The translations under genes and the position numbers were made by a program. Under the pieces are notes generated by a model that saw only the letters and a program-made list of their open reading frames with translations, made no database searches and was not told where the DNA came from. This document shows positions 28,356 through 37,663 of a DNA stretch of 64,000 nucleotides, in pieces. The stretch's first letter is position 1. Every line of letters starts with the position of its first letter. Source of the stretch: an uncultured Rhodospirillales bacterium (GTDB taxonomy: Bacteria > Pseudomonadota > Alphaproteobacteria > CACIAM-22H2). Where the stretch lies: positions 62,001-126,000 of the forward strand of contig CALANV010000037.1 in assembly GCA_937926175.1 (NCBI GenBank), written 5' to 3'.

Positions 28356-30374
28356 ATGAGGCCGAAGGCCTGTACCTTCGACTGGGCGGGGATGGAAACG
28401 TCTGTACGAAAGACGCGCCGGCACGGCAGGGGGCGTGCGTCGGCGCCGCGCCGCGCGGGCCCGGCGCGCCGCCAGTCGTTGGAGCAACGGCTCCGCGACG
28501 CCGAAGAGCGGCTCCGGGACATAATGGAGATCTCCTCCGACTGGGTTTGGGAGACGGACGCCGATCATCGCTTCACTCATCTCTCCGGCCGTTTCTTCGA
28601 GGTGACCGGCATCGCGCCCGAGACCCTCATCGGTACGACCCGCGACGCGCTCATCCATGCCACGCTGAACCCGGACGACCGGCAGCGGCACCTCGCCGAG
28701 ATCCAGGCGCACCTTCCGTTCCGGGATTTCATCTACCAGGTCAGGACGGCCAAGGGGCTTCGCTACTTCAGGACGAGCGGCAAGCCGCGCTTCGATGCCG
28801 ACGGACGCTTCATCGGCTATCGTGGCATCGGCGCCGACGTCACCGAGGCGATCGAGGCGAACCGCCGGGCTGAAGCGGAGCACCGGTATTTCATCGAAGC
28901 GATCGAGGCGATTCCGGCCAGCCTCATGCTCCACGACGCCGACGATCGGCTCGTCATCTGCAACACGATCACGCGCCGGTTCTATCCTGGCCTCGATCAT
29001 TTGCTGGTTCCCGGCACGCCGTTCGAGACGCTCCTCAGGGCGCAGGCCGCCCGCGGCTTCATTCCGGACGCCGTGGGGCGTTTGGAGGAATGGATCGCCG
29101 AGCGCATGCAGGCGCATCGCAACGCCCAGGGCACGATCACGCGCCATCTTGCGGACGGACGCTGGATCCAGATCATCGAACGCCGGACCTCCGACGGCGG
29201 CGTCATCGGTATCCGCGTCGACGTGACGGAGCTCAAGAAACAGGAACAGGCGCTCGCACGTCAGACGGCGTTTCTCCAGGCGGTCCTCGACAACATCAGC
29301 CAGGGGTTGAGCGTGGTCGACGGCGATATGAAGCTTGCTGCATTCAACCGTCGCTTTCTTGAGATGTTCGACTTTCCCGAGTCGTTTGGCGAAGTCGGAC
29401 GGCCGTTCGAAGACTTCATCCGCTGTATTGCCGAACGCGGCGAATACGGGTCAGGGGACGTCGAAGAGCAGGTGCGCAGGCGCGTCGCGCTGGCGCGCGA
29501 CCCGAATCCCTATTGCGTCGAGCATGTGCGGCCCGACGGCACGGTAATCGAGATTCGCGGCAATCCGATGCCGGCCGGCGGCTTCGTCATGACCTACACC
29601 GATATTACGGAGCACAAGCGGATCACGCGCGCGCTCAAGGAGAACGCGCAGCAGTTGGCGGAATACGCGCGCGATCTGCAGCGGTCGAATACCGAGCTTG
29701 AGCAATTCGCATATATCGCGTCGCACGACCTGCAGGAACCGCTGCGCATGGTCTCGAGCTACTGCCAGCTTCTCCAGCGGCGCTATCGTGGCCGATTGGA
29801 CCAGGACGCCGACGAATTCATCGGCTACGCGGTCGAAGGCGCCACCCGCATGCAGAAGATGATCAACGATCTTCTGACGTACTCGCGCGTCGGCCGCACG
29901 GGCGGCGGCGGCGAAGCCGTGGCTTGCGACGAGGTGGTCCGGACGGCCGTCGCGAATCTCCGGATCGCGATCGAGGAAAGCGGCGCGCGTGTGACATGGC
30001 GGGATCTTCCCACGGTCGTCGGCGACAGGACGCAGCTTGTCCAGCTTTTCCAGAACCTGATCGGAAACGCGATCAAGTTCCGCAGCGAGCGCCCCCTCGA
30101 GATCGATATCTGGGCGCGCCGGGACGGCGCGTTTTGGGAATTCGCCGTCAGCGACAACGGGATCGGCATCGAGCCCCAGTACGCCGAGCGGATCTTCCTG
30201 ATTTTCCAGCGGCTTCACGACCGCTCCCGGTATCCCGGCACCGGCATCGGCCTTGCGATCTGCCGCAAGGTCGTCGAACGGCACGGTGGCCGCATCTGGG
30301 TCACGTCGGAACCGGGCAAGGGGACGACTTTCCACTTCACGCTCAGCGCCGACGCCGCGCGACGGAAGGAATGA
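28356..30374 (+). CDS. PAS-rich sensor histidine kinase
   Basis: The 672-residue kinase has no membrane segment, so it is probably cytosolic. Three PAS-type domains lie near residues 50-170 (DIMEISSDWVWETDADHRF), 175-290 and 305-420 (LDNISQGLSVVDGDMKLAAF). A coiled linker leads to the dimerisation helix with His457 in ASHDLQEPLRMVSSYCQLL, the phytochrome-kinase type. The ATPase domain has FQNLIGNAIKF, SDNGIGIEPQYAERIF and GTGIGLAICRKVVERHGG. It overlaps the next receiver gene by ATGA, so that is its likely partner. Confidence 0.93.
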   Translation: MRPKACTFDWAGMETSVRKTRRHGRGRASAPRRAGPARRQSLEQRLRDAEERLRDIMEISSDWVWETDADHRFTHLSGRFFEVTGIAPETLIGTTRDALIHATLNPDDRQRHLAEIQAHLPFRDFIYQVRTAKGLRYFRTSGKPRFDADGRFIGYRGIGADVTEAIEANRRAEAEHRYFIEAIEAIPASLMLHDADDRLVICNTITRRFYPGLDHLLVPGTPFETLLRAQAARGFIPDAVGRLEEWIAERMQAHRNAQGTITRHLADGRWIQIIERRTSDGGVIGIRVDVTELKKQEQALARQTAFLQAVLDNISQGLSVVDGDMKLAAFNRRFLEMFDFPESFGEVGRPFEDFIRCIAERGEYGSGDVEEQVRRRVALARDPNPYCVEHVRPDGTVIEIRGNPMPAGGFVMTYTDITEHKRITRALKENAQQLAEYARDLQRSNTELEQFAYIASHDLQEPLRMVSSYCQLLQRRYRGRLDQDADEFIGYAVEGATRMQKMINDLLTYSRVGRTGGGGEAVACDEVVRTAVANLRIAIEESGARVTWRDLPTVVGDRTQLVQLFQNLIGNAIKFRSERPLEIDIWARRDGAFWEFAVSDNGIGIEPQYAERIFLIFQRLHDRSRYPGTGIGLAICRKVVERHGGRIWVTSEPGKGTTFHFTLSADAARRKE

Positions 30375-30835
30375 ACATGGGCATTCAGGGAGCTGACCGA
30401 CCGATCGAGATCCTGCTGGTTGAGGACAATGCAGGCGACGCGCGCTTGACGCAGGAGGCTCTCAAGGAAGGCAAGGTTCGAAACAATCTCTACGTCGCGC
30501 GTGACGGGGGCGAAGCCCTGGCATTCCTTCGGCAACGCGACGGCTATGCCGGTGTGCCAAGGCCGGATCTGGTCCTGCTCGATCTCAACTTGCCGCGCAA
30601 GGACGGGCGTGAGGTGCTGGCGGAGATGAAGCAGGACCCGTCCTTGCAGACCATTCCGGTGGTCGTCTTGACGACGTCCGAGGCCGAGCAGGATATCCTG
30701 CGCACCTATCAGCTCAATGCCAATTGCTACATCACCAAGCCGATGGATCTGGACAAGTTCATGATGATCGTCCGCAGTATCGAGGATTTCTGGCTCACCA
30801 TCGTTCAGCTTCCGCCGCGGATGGAGCGCGTCTGA
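30371..30835 (+). CDS. single-domain response regulator (Rcp1-like)
   Basis: This 154-residue receiver reads IEILLVEDNAGDARLTQEAL, phospho-acceptor Asp71 in LVLLDLNLPRKDGREVL, VVLTTSEAEQDI and ITKPMDLDKF. The N-terminal pattern and LPRKDG match the Rcp1 class that pairs with phytochrome-type kinases. Its start overlaps the kinase stop. It has no DNA-binding domain, so output must pass through a partner, possibly the receiver-kinase 41 bases downstream. Confidence 0.93.
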   Translation: MNMGIQGADRPIEILLVEDNAGDARLTQEALKEGKVRNNLYVARDGGEALAFLRQRDGYAGVPRPDLVLLDLNLPRKDGREVLAEMKQDPSLQTIPVVVLTTSEAEQDILRTYQLNANCYITKPMDLDKFMMIVRSIEDFWLTIVQLPPRMERV

Positions 30836-30875
30836 CGACGGCAGCCGGCAGGGGAGTTTGGCAGCGAGGCGACGC

Positions 30876-32030
30876 GTGCTGGACGGTGTAAGCACCAAGG
30901 TTCTGCTCGTCGAGGACAATCCGGGCGATGCGCGCCTTACGCGTGAGCTGCTCGCCGACACGGGCGTCTTTCGATTCGATCTGACGCATGTATCGACGCT
31001 CGCCGACGCATTACGGACGCTAGACCGCGGCATGGCCGAAGTGGTCCTGCTCGACCTGTCGCTGCCCGATGCGCAGGGCCTCGAAGGCATTCGCGCCATT
31101 CAGAAACGCGCGCCGAATGTTCCGATCGTCGTACTCACCAGCCGTAGCGATCAGCGCCTCGCCATCGAGGTTCTGCACGCCGGGGCCGAGGACTACCTGG
31201 TCAAGGGCGAGGGCGACGGCAATCTCATCGCGCGCGCCATCCGCTACGCACTCGAACGGGCGCGGTCGCGCCGCATGCTGTACGATGCCAAGATCAAGGC
31301 CGAGATCGCAAACCGGGCGAAGACGGAGTTCCTCGCCAACATGAGCCACGAGCTCAGGACGCCGCTCAACGCCATCATGGGGTTCTCGGAGCTTCTTGAG
31401 CGGGAGATGCTGGGGCCGCTCGGCAATCCGGCCTATGTCGGCTACGCCGCCGACATCCATCAGAGCGCGTCCCATCTCCTCGACATCATCAACGATATCC
31501 TCGATATCGCGAAGGTCGAGGCGGGCAAGGTCGATCTCGACGAGCGGCCGGTCGATATCGGCGCGTTGGTCGAGGCGTCGCTGCGTCTGATCGGCGAGCG
31601 TGCACGCGATGCGAAGATCGAGGTCACGACCGAGCTGGCGGCGAACCTGCCGTGCATCCTCGCCGATCAGCGCCTGATGAAGCAGATTCTGGTCAATCTG
31701 CTCTCCAACGCCGTGAAGTTCACGCTGCCGGGCGGGTCCGTGTGCATCCGTGCCCGACAGGCGCCGGACGGTTGGATCGAAATCACCGTGTCGGATACCG
31801 GAATCGGCATCGCGGAGACGGACCTCGCGCGGGTCATGGAGCCGTTCGGGCAGGTCGACTCCTCGTTCAATCGCCGGCACGAGGGGACCGGCCTCGGTCT
31901 GCCTCTCGTGCGGTCGTTCGTCGCCCTTCACGGCGGTCACTTCGAGCTGCAGAGCGAGGTCGGCGTCGGCACCAACGCGATCGTCCGCCTCCCGCCCGAG
32001 CGCATCCTCACCGAACGCAAAGCATCCTGA
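30876..32030 (+). CDS. hybrid receiver-histidine kinase
   Basis: This 384-residue protein has a receiver first (KVLLVEDNPGDARLTRELLA, Asp60 in VLLDLSLPDAQG, LVKGEGD), then a HisKA domain with His158 in NMSHELRTPLNAIMGFSELL, and an ATPase domain (QILVNLLSNAVKFT, VSDTGIGIAETDLARVMEPF, GTGLGLPLVRSFVALHGG). A GTG at 30876 has GAGG six bases before it and is preferred to TTG 30858. With the two upstream genes it makes a three-part phosphorelay. Confidence 0.9.
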   Translation: MLDGVSTKVLLVEDNPGDARLTRELLADTGVFRFDLTHVSTLADALRTLDRGMAEVVLLDLSLPDAQGLEGIRAIQKRAPNVPIVVLTSRSDQRLAIEVLHAGAEDYLVKGEGDGNLIARAIRYALERARSRRMLYDAKIKAEIANRAKTEFLANMSHELRTPLNAIMGFSELLEREMLGPLGNPAYVGYAADIHQSASHLLDIINDILDIAKVEAGKVDLDERPVDIGALVEASLRLIGERARDAKIEVTTELAANLPCILADQRLMKQILVNLLSNAVKFTLPGGSVCIRARQAPDGWIEITVSDTGIGIAETDLARVMEPFGQVDSSFNRRHEGTGLGLPLVRSFVALHGGHFELQSEVGVGTNAIVRLPPERILTERKAS

Positions 32031-32063
32031 TCCATCCGTAGACGCGAGCCGCGCCGGCCGATC

Positions 32064-33440
32064 TCAGTCGCGGAAGAGGTGGTCGAGAATCAGGCCCTTG
32101 ACCGCAGTTGCCGGGACCGGACCGTCGGGAAGTCTGTCCGGGTCGGAGCTCATGACGAGCGGTCCGTCTTCCGGGCGGTCGGTAGGGCGGCCGTGCGAGC
32201 CTTTCACTAGTCGCGCATCGAGGGAGATGACGTCCATCAGCGTGCGGAAACCGAGCGCCTTCTTGGCAAGTCGCCAGGCGATCGCGGCCTTGGGCAGCCG
32301 CAGCTTGGGGTCGAGGAACAGCTCCACCGGATCGTAGCCCGGCTTGCGATGAATGTCGACGGTGCGGGCGAAGTCGGGCGCCTTGTCGTCGTCCAGCCAG
32401 TGATAGTAGGTGAACCAGGCATCGGCCCGTGCGATGGCGACGAGCTCGCCCGCGCGCGGATGGTCGAGGCCGAGTTCGCGTTTCGCGTCGCCGTCGAGCA
32501 CGCGCTCGACGCCCGGCAGGCTTTCGATCAGACGCTTTACGGCCGGAATGTCTTCGGTTCGCGCCACGTAGACATGCGCGATCTGGTGGTCCGCCACGGC
32601 GAACGCGGCCGAGGCGCCCGGATCCAGCTGCTCGCGTCCCAGCTCCTCGCGGACCCGGATCAGGCCGGCCTCGCGAAGGGCGCGGTTGATGTGGATCGGC
32701 GTCGCGACCGGCGTGATGCCGTATTCGGAGAGAACGATGATGCGGGCCCCGTCGCGCCGGGCGGATTCGATGAGCTCGCCGCAGACGGCGTCGATGTCGG
32801 CGACGTCGCGCGCGATGTTCGGGTGCATGGGCCCGAGGCGCTGCAGGCCGTAGTCGAGATGGGGAAGATAGACAAGCGTCAGAGTCGGCCGTCGCGTCGC
32901 GTAAACGTGCTGCGCGCACCGCGCGATCCAGCGGCTCGACGTGATGTCGGCGGCGGGCCCCCAGAACCTGAACAGGGGAAACCGGCCTAGCTTCCGGTTC
33001 AGTTCGTCGCGCAGTTCGGCCGGCTGTGTGTAGATGTCCGGGATCTTGCGGCCGTCGGCCGGATACATCGGGCGCGGCGTCACGGCGAAGTCGACGCGCG
33101 CGTACATGTTGTACCACCAGAACAGCTTGGCGCAGGTGAAGGTCGGATCGCGGCGGCGCGCCGCCTCCCAGATCTTCTCGCCGGCGACGAGGCGATTGGA
33201 TTGCCGCCAGAACCAGATCTCCGACAGGTCGCGGAAATACCAGCCGTTGGCGACGATGCCGTGGTCGCGCGGCAGGCTACCGGTGACGAAGGTCGACTGT
33301 ACCGGACAGGTCACGGCCGGCACGATCGTCTGCAGCGGCCGCAAGCCGCCGTCTTTCGCCAGGCGCGTCAGGTTCGGTGCCGCCGGGCCGAGCAGGGACG
33401 GCGTCAGACCGACGACGTTGAGGACGATTACCCTTCGCAT
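32064..33440 (-). CDS. alkaline-phosphatase-superfamily protein, EboF/nucleotide pyrophosphatase-like
   Basis: This 458-residue protein resembles the EboF branch of the nucleotide pyrophosphatase/phosphodiesterase family: NVVGLTPSLLG at the start, PAVTCPVQSTFVTGSLPRDH, KLFWWYNMYARVDFAVTPRP, PLFRFWGPAADITSS and LTLVYLPHLDYGLQRLGP. The usual metal ligands look replaced: VVGL in place of DGL, DYGLQ in place of a D...H pair, and SEYG in place of SDHG; the presumed nucleophile Thr (VTCP) and a late ADHQIAH remain. Enzymatic activity is therefore uncertain. No other ebo genes are nearby. Confidence 0.8.
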   Translation of the reverse strand: MRRVIVLNVVGLTPSLLGPAAPNLTRLAKDGGLRPLQTIVPAVTCPVQSTFVTGSLPRDHGIVANGWYFRDLSEIWFWRQSNRLVAGEKIWEAARRRDPTFTCAKLFWWYNMYARVDFAVTPRPMYPADGRKIPDIYTQPAELRDELNRKLGRFPLFRFWGPAADITSSRWIARCAQHVYATRRPTLTLVYLPHLDYGLQRLGPMHPNIARDVADIDAVCGELIESARRDGARIIVLSEYGITPVATPIHINRALREAGLIRVREELGREQLDPGASAAFAVADHQIAHVYVARTEDIPAVKRLIESLPGVERVLDGDAKRELGLDHPRAGELVAIARADAWFTYYHWLDDDKAPDFARTVDIHRKPGYDPVELFLDPKLRLPKAAIAWRLAKKALGFRTLMDVISLDARLVKGSHGRPTDRPEDGPLVMSSDPDRLPDGPVPATAVKGLILDHLFRD

Positions 33441-33596
33441 GGCGCTCCCCTTGTTTTCTTCCGCTGCCTGTTAACGCGCCATCGTGCGGCGACGGACGCT
33501 TCCCTTGACCGGTTCGTCCCTAGACGGTCTCATCCCGCGACAAGCTCACCCCTCGACAGACTCGCCCCTTGACAGGCTCGTCCCTCGACAAGTGCG

Positions 33597-33705
33597 GGGG
33601 ACGGCCTCGCCCTGAGCCTGTTGAAGCCTCACTCTGAACTCACCGAAGCCTCATCCTGAGCCTGTCGAAGGATGAGGCTTCGAAGCCGAAGGACGAGGCC
33701 CGACT
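33597..33705. repeat. dispersed palindromic repeat, locus A
   Basis: AAGCCTCATCC (33646-33656) and GGATGAGGCTT (33670-33680) are perfect 11-bp arms around TGAGCCTGTCGAA. Partial copies (CGCCCTGAGCCTGTTGAAGC, GAAGGACGAGGC) flank it, and degenerate CTCGACAG/GACAAGCTC pieces continue upstream to about 33530. The same core returns at 38.2 and 55.9 kb. It lies between two minus-strand genes and can form a hairpin in RNA. Confidence 0.85.
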
Positions 33706-33724
33706 CGACACCCCGCGCCGACGC

Positions 33725-35833
33725 TCAATGCGTCTTCGTGTCGTCGGCGTCGCCCTTGCCGAGGTCGCGCACGATCCTGACCAGGGCGCGACGCTCGGCT
33801 TCGCTGTAAACGTCTTCCCATGGCGGCATCGCCGCATTCTTACCCACGGCTTCGCCGCCCTTGGTGATGATCTCGAAGATGTGCTGATCGCTAACCGAGG
33901 CTTGCCAGGCCGGGTTCGTGAAATCCGGCATGCGCACGCCGTCGACCACCGGCTCGCCGCGCCCATGCAGCCCGTGGCACCGCGCGCAGTCCGTCGCAAA
34001 GATCTGCTTCGCCGCCGCCAGGTTCGCGGCCGGATCCGGCGCCGCTGCCGTGGCGACCGGCGCCGAAGGCTCCGGCGCGCCGCGCGCCAGGCGCAGCAGA
34101 CGGCCATCGTTTGCGCCGGCCACGCCCAGCGTCGTGACGTAGATGCCGCCGTCGGGACCGGGCGACAGCGACGAGATGCCGACCTGGCTCACCTGGTTCG
34201 CCTTGGCCAGACGGACCGGTTTCGGATCCTCGTCCGCGATGTCGAAGCCGCTCACCCAGCCGGAGAAGTTGTCGGCGAAGATGTACTGGCCGTTAAGCTC
34301 GGGATACGCTTTGCCGCGATAGACGAACCCGCCGATGATGACGCGCTCATAGGCCGTGTGCCCGTACACGTATCGGGGCGGCATGCTGCGGCCGAGCATC
34401 GATGCCGGCAGCTCGGCGCCGTTGTACGGCTCGTTTCCTTCGCGATAGGGCCACTGATAGTTGCCGCCGGGGACGATGGCGTTGACCTCTTCGAAGCGCA
34501 GGTCGCCGACGTCGCCGGCCCAGATCGTTCCGGTTTCGCTGTCGAATCCGATCCGGAACGGATTACGCAGGCCGATGGCATAGAACTCCTCGAGGGCGTC
34601 GGCCTCGCCGACGAACGGATTGTCGCTCGGGATGAAGTATCCTTGGGTGCGTCCGTCTTCGGGTTGTCGCGGCGGCGGGTGGCTGATCGAGCCGCCGCGG
34701 CGGTCGACGTCGATCCGCAGCACGCCCGAGAAGAGGGTGCGCGAGATCGTCTGCTGGTTGCGCCGGTCCTTCGCGTCGCCGATCGACACGTACAGAAACC
34801 CGTCGGGCCCGAACTCGACGGAGCCGCCGTTGTGGAAGCCGTAGGTCTGACGGTTCAGCTCGATGAGGACGAATTCCGAGGCGCGGATATCGTCGGGCCC
34901 GCCGGCCGACAGGTCGAAGCGCGACAGACGGTTAATCTGCGTCTCGCGCGTGGCCGACGTGTAGTAGATGAACACGAACCCGCGATTGGCCGAGGCCGGG
35001 CGTCCGAATTCGGGGTGAAAGGCGAAGCCGAGCGCGCCATTCTCGAGGGCGACCACGCCGACGCGATCGGCGATGTCTAGGACCGTCTCTTTGCGGTAAC
35101 CCGCGCCGTCGTGCACGACGCGGACGAGACGTCCCTGGCGCTCCAGGACGTAGGGCAGGGCTTCGCCCGGCGGCGGCTTGGCAATCATTGGTTGATCGAA
35201 GGTGAGACCCGGGAAGGCGTCGACGAGATGCCACGCACTTTCCTGCGGGTAGTTGAAATAGAGGCGGACCGCGTTGATCGAGTTGGCGAACCCGTCGTCC
35301 AGCTTGTAGGCGATCGCGAGCGCGACCGGGGCGCTCGCGAACGCGACGGCGGTCAGACCCACCGGTGCGGCGAGCAGCCGCACGCCGGACAGGAGTAGCC
35401 GCCCCAGTCCCGCTGCCGCGTCGCGCGCCCGTGTCGAGAGCTGGACGGCGACATAGCCGGCGATGAACGCCGTCAGCTCTGTCTGCAGCAGCACGGCAAA
35501 GTAGTTCGGCGAGAAGCTGATATCGGTGAACACGAAGACGACGCTGCCGAACAGGCTGACGGCGACGATCAGGCAGTAGCATTCCTGGGCGGTGCGGCGG
35601 CTGTCGCGGAAGACGCCGTCGCCGAACAGGACGCGGAACAGCGCCATGACCGGCGCATGCACGGCGATGCCGGTCAGCAGCATGCGGCGCAGGTCGTCAT
35701 CGGTCAGCGGCAGATTTGCAGCGCTCAGGACCGATCGCGGGATGACGTTGTAGGCAAGTGCCAGGTCGCGGGCGAGAACGATGGAGATCGCGACCAACGC
35801 GAGTTCGATCGCGAGCACGAGGATGATGGCCAT
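33725..35833 (-). CDS. membrane-anchored PQQ-type sugar dehydrogenase fused to cytochrome c
   Basis: A 702-residue three-part protein. The first ~190 residues hold about five hydrophobic helices of no recognised family. Residues about 210-590 form a six-bladed soluble glucose/sorbosone dehydrogenase domain (GALGFAFHPEFG, FHNGGSVEFGPDGFLYVSIG, FYAIGLRNPFRIGFD, EEVNAIVPGGNYQWPYREGN). The last ~90 are a class I cytochrome c with DCARCHG and a later Met-rich AAMPPWEDV. It would oxidise a sugar or aldose with PQQ on the periplasmic side and hand electrons to its own heme. ATG 35833 is preferred over TTG 35860. Confidence 0.88.
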   Translation of the reverse strand: MAIILVLAIELALVAISIVLARDLALAYNVIPRSVLSAANLPLTDDDLRRMLLTGIAVHAPVMALFRVLFGDGVFRDSRRTAQECYCLIVAVSLFGSVVFVFTDISFSPNYFAVLLQTELTAFIAGYVAVQLSTRARDAAAGLGRLLLSGVRLLAAPVGLTAVAFASAPVALAIAYKLDDGFANSINAVRLYFNYPQESAWHLVDAFPGLTFDQPMIAKPPPGEALPYVLERQGRLVRVVHDGAGYRKETVLDIADRVGVVALENGALGFAFHPEFGRPASANRGFVFIYYTSATRETQINRLSRFDLSAGGPDDIRASEFVLIELNRQTYGFHNGGSVEFGPDGFLYVSIGDAKDRRNQQTISRTLFSGVLRIDVDRRGGSISHPPPRQPEDGRTQGYFIPSDNPFVGEADALEEFYAIGLRNPFRIGFDSETGTIWAGDVGDLRFEEVNAIVPGGNYQWPYREGNEPYNGAELPASMLGRSMPPRYVYGHTAYERVIIGGFVYRGKAYPELNGQYIFADNFSGWVSGFDIADEDPKPVRLAKANQVSQVGISSLSPGPDGGIYVTTLGVAGANDGRLLRLARGAPEPSAPVATAAAPDPAANLAAAKQIFATDCARCHGLHGRGEPVVDGVRMPDFTNPAWQASVSDQHIFEIITKGGEAVGKNAAMPPWEDVYSEAERRALVRIVRDLGKGDADDTKTH

Positions 35834-35973
35834 CGAGGCGGCGGCCCCCCGAAGTTGCAACTTTCACGGGAGGTTAGGTCCGCGTGTCTGACCGGATCAA
35901 TTGATGCTCTCGGCCTACTTCGAACGGGGAGAGCTCGCCTCTCCACGGTCCGGTCGGACGCGTGATCGGGCGA

Positions 35974-37212
35974 TCACGGATCCTCCGGCCGTCGGCGCAG
36001 GACGAACCAGAGCCACCCCAGGGCCTGCAGCACCAGAATGACGACGAATGCCGCCTGATGTCCGCTTGCCGAGAACGGGTCGCCTTCGCCGGAGAACAGG
36101 CCGATGATCACGCCGATGCCTGCCTGAGCGGCGAAGGCGCACACGAAGATCATGACGTTGAGCGCCGTGTTGACGCGTCCGGCGTACTCCGCCGGATATT
36201 GCCGGGTCAGGTACGAAAAGCCGAGCACGGAGCCGGTACCGAGCAGACCGAAGGCGACCCAGAGCACGCCGCTCGCGGTCACGACGTTGAAGGCGAGCGG
36301 AACCTGCACGGCCAGGAACAGGGCGACGAAGGTTGCCAGCAGCGTGTGATGGCGTATGCCGGCGCGCAGCAGCCGGTCCGCTGCGTACCCGCCCAGGGCA
36401 AAGCCGGGAATCATCGCCAGTGCCATCAGGAACAGGATCGTCGCCGTCGTCTCGCGGCCGAACCCGGCGACGTCGCGCAGCCACGGGCCTGCCCAAAGCC
36501 CCTGATAGGCTAGGAAGCTCACCTGCGCCATGACCGTCATCGGGGCGACGCGCCAGAACGTGTCGGACTGGAGGATCGCCTTGACGGCGCGAACCTGTTC
36601 ATCCAGCCGTCCCGGCGCGCCCTGCACGCGCTCCGGCACCGTCACCCAGATGAGAACGGCGACGGCCACCGTCGTCGCGGCCAGGACGACGAACAGCATC
36701 CGCCAGTCCGATACGCGCAGGAACCATTCGACGGGCAGCGTCGCGACGGTCGCGCCCAGGCCGCCGAACGCCATCAGGAACCCGTTGGAGAGCGCAAGGC
36801 GCGAGGTCGGCCAGTACTGCGCGTTGGCCTTGAAGCCTGCCATCAGGCACGACGACACGCCAAGCCCGATCAGCGCGCGCCCGATCGTCAGTTGCACGAC
36901 GTTCTGCGCCAGGCCGAACAGGACCGCGCCCAACGCTGCTGACAGAAGCAGGATCGCTTCGACCCGCCGCGGGCCGAAGCGGTCGAGCAGGATGCCGAGC
37001 GGAAGCTGGAACGCGGCGAACGCGACGAAATACGCGCTCGTCAGCAGGCCCAGGCTTGCCGCGTCGAGCCCGAGATCGGCGACCAGATTGGGGCCGATGA
37101 TGGCGTTGACGGTCCGGTAGAGATAGCTGAGGAAGTAGCCGGCAGCGAACGGCAGAAAGCAGACGGCGATCGAGCGGGCAAGGCCGGCTTGCCGGAGAAT
37201 GACGTCGGACAA
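35974..37212 (-). CDS. major facilitator superfamily transporter
   Basis: The 412-residue carrier has twelve predicted helices. The early FAAGYFLSYLYRTVNAIIGP and motif A LPLGILLDRFGPRRVEAILL are typical of organic-anion or nitrate/nitrite-like MFS proteins. A loop of charged residues (VPERVQGAPGRLDEQVRAVK) divides the halves. The substrate is unknown. It is followed 15 bases upstream by the hypothetical gene at 37228 on the same strand, so the two may be co-transcribed. Confidence 0.88.
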   Translation of the reverse strand: MSDVILRQAGLARSIAVCFLPFAAGYFLSYLYRTVNAIIGPNLVADLGLDAASLGLLTSAYFVAFAAFQLPLGILLDRFGPRRVEAILLLSAALGAVLFGLAQNVVQLTIGRALIGLGVSSCLMAGFKANAQYWPTSRLALSNGFLMAFGGLGATVATLPVEWFLRVSDWRMLFVVLAATTVAVAVLIWVTVPERVQGAPGRLDEQVRAVKAILQSDTFWRVAPMTVMAQVSFLAYQGLWAGPWLRDVAGFGRETTATILFLMALAMIPGFALGGYAADRLLRAGIRHHTLLATFVALFLAVQVPLAFNVVTASGVLWVAFGLLGTGSVLGFSYLTRQYPAEYAGRVNTALNVMIFVCAFAAQAGIGVIIGLFSGEGDPFSASGHQAAFVVILVLQALGWLWFVLRRRPEDP

Positions 37213-37227
37213 TTGTGGAAGTCCTTG

Positions 37228-37557
37228 CTAATCCTCGCCCAGGATCTTTCGCCCGGCGGGCGTCAGCCGGCAGACGAGCCAGTCTGGCTTCAGCGGATTG
37301 CTGAACCACTGCTCGGCCCAACCCTGTTCGATGCAGGCGCGGATGGTCCGGGGATCGACGCGCGCCCCATTGGCATCGAAGAGGGGGAGTTTGCCGCCCG
37401 GCTGCGTGAGACCTGAGGCCAGCCAGGCGCGTTGCGCGGCGGTGGGCTGCCCCGGTGCCGGCGGCAGGCCGCGCGGCCGCCGCGGTGCAGGCGGCGTCGG
37501 TTCGGTAGCGGGTCGTCGGAGCGGGAACGGAATCACCGGACTGGCGGAATCGGACAT
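37228..37557 (-). CDS. hypothetical protein with winged-helix-like C-terminus
   Basis: The 109-residue product starts MSDSASPVIPFPLRRPATEP and has a proline/arginine-rich first half (PPAPRRPRGLPPAPGQP). The second half, ACIEQGWAEQWFSNPLKPDW then LVCRLTPAGRKILGED, has the helix-strand-strand look of a winged helix. I recognise no family. It is divergent from cutA with about 105 bases between, and lies upstream of the MFS gene. Confidence 0.65.
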   Translation of the reverse strand: MSDSASPVIPFPLRRPATEPTPPAPRRPRGLPPAPGQPTAAQRAWLASGLTQPGGKLPLFDANGARVDPRTIRACIEQGWAEQWFSNPLKPDWLVCRLTPAGRKILGED

Positions 37558-37663
37558 GAAACGGAAGCGCTTTCCGGCCGTGTTTTTCGACAATTTAGGC
37601 GACTCGGTCCCGGTCGCCAAGCTCTTGGCATCGCCATGCCGCCCGGATAAGGTTAACGCGGTC

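Noticed and set aside
33530..33700. CRISPR-like array
   Set aside because: The repeats are palindromic, drifted and irregularly spaced, with no constant spacer size and no cas genes.
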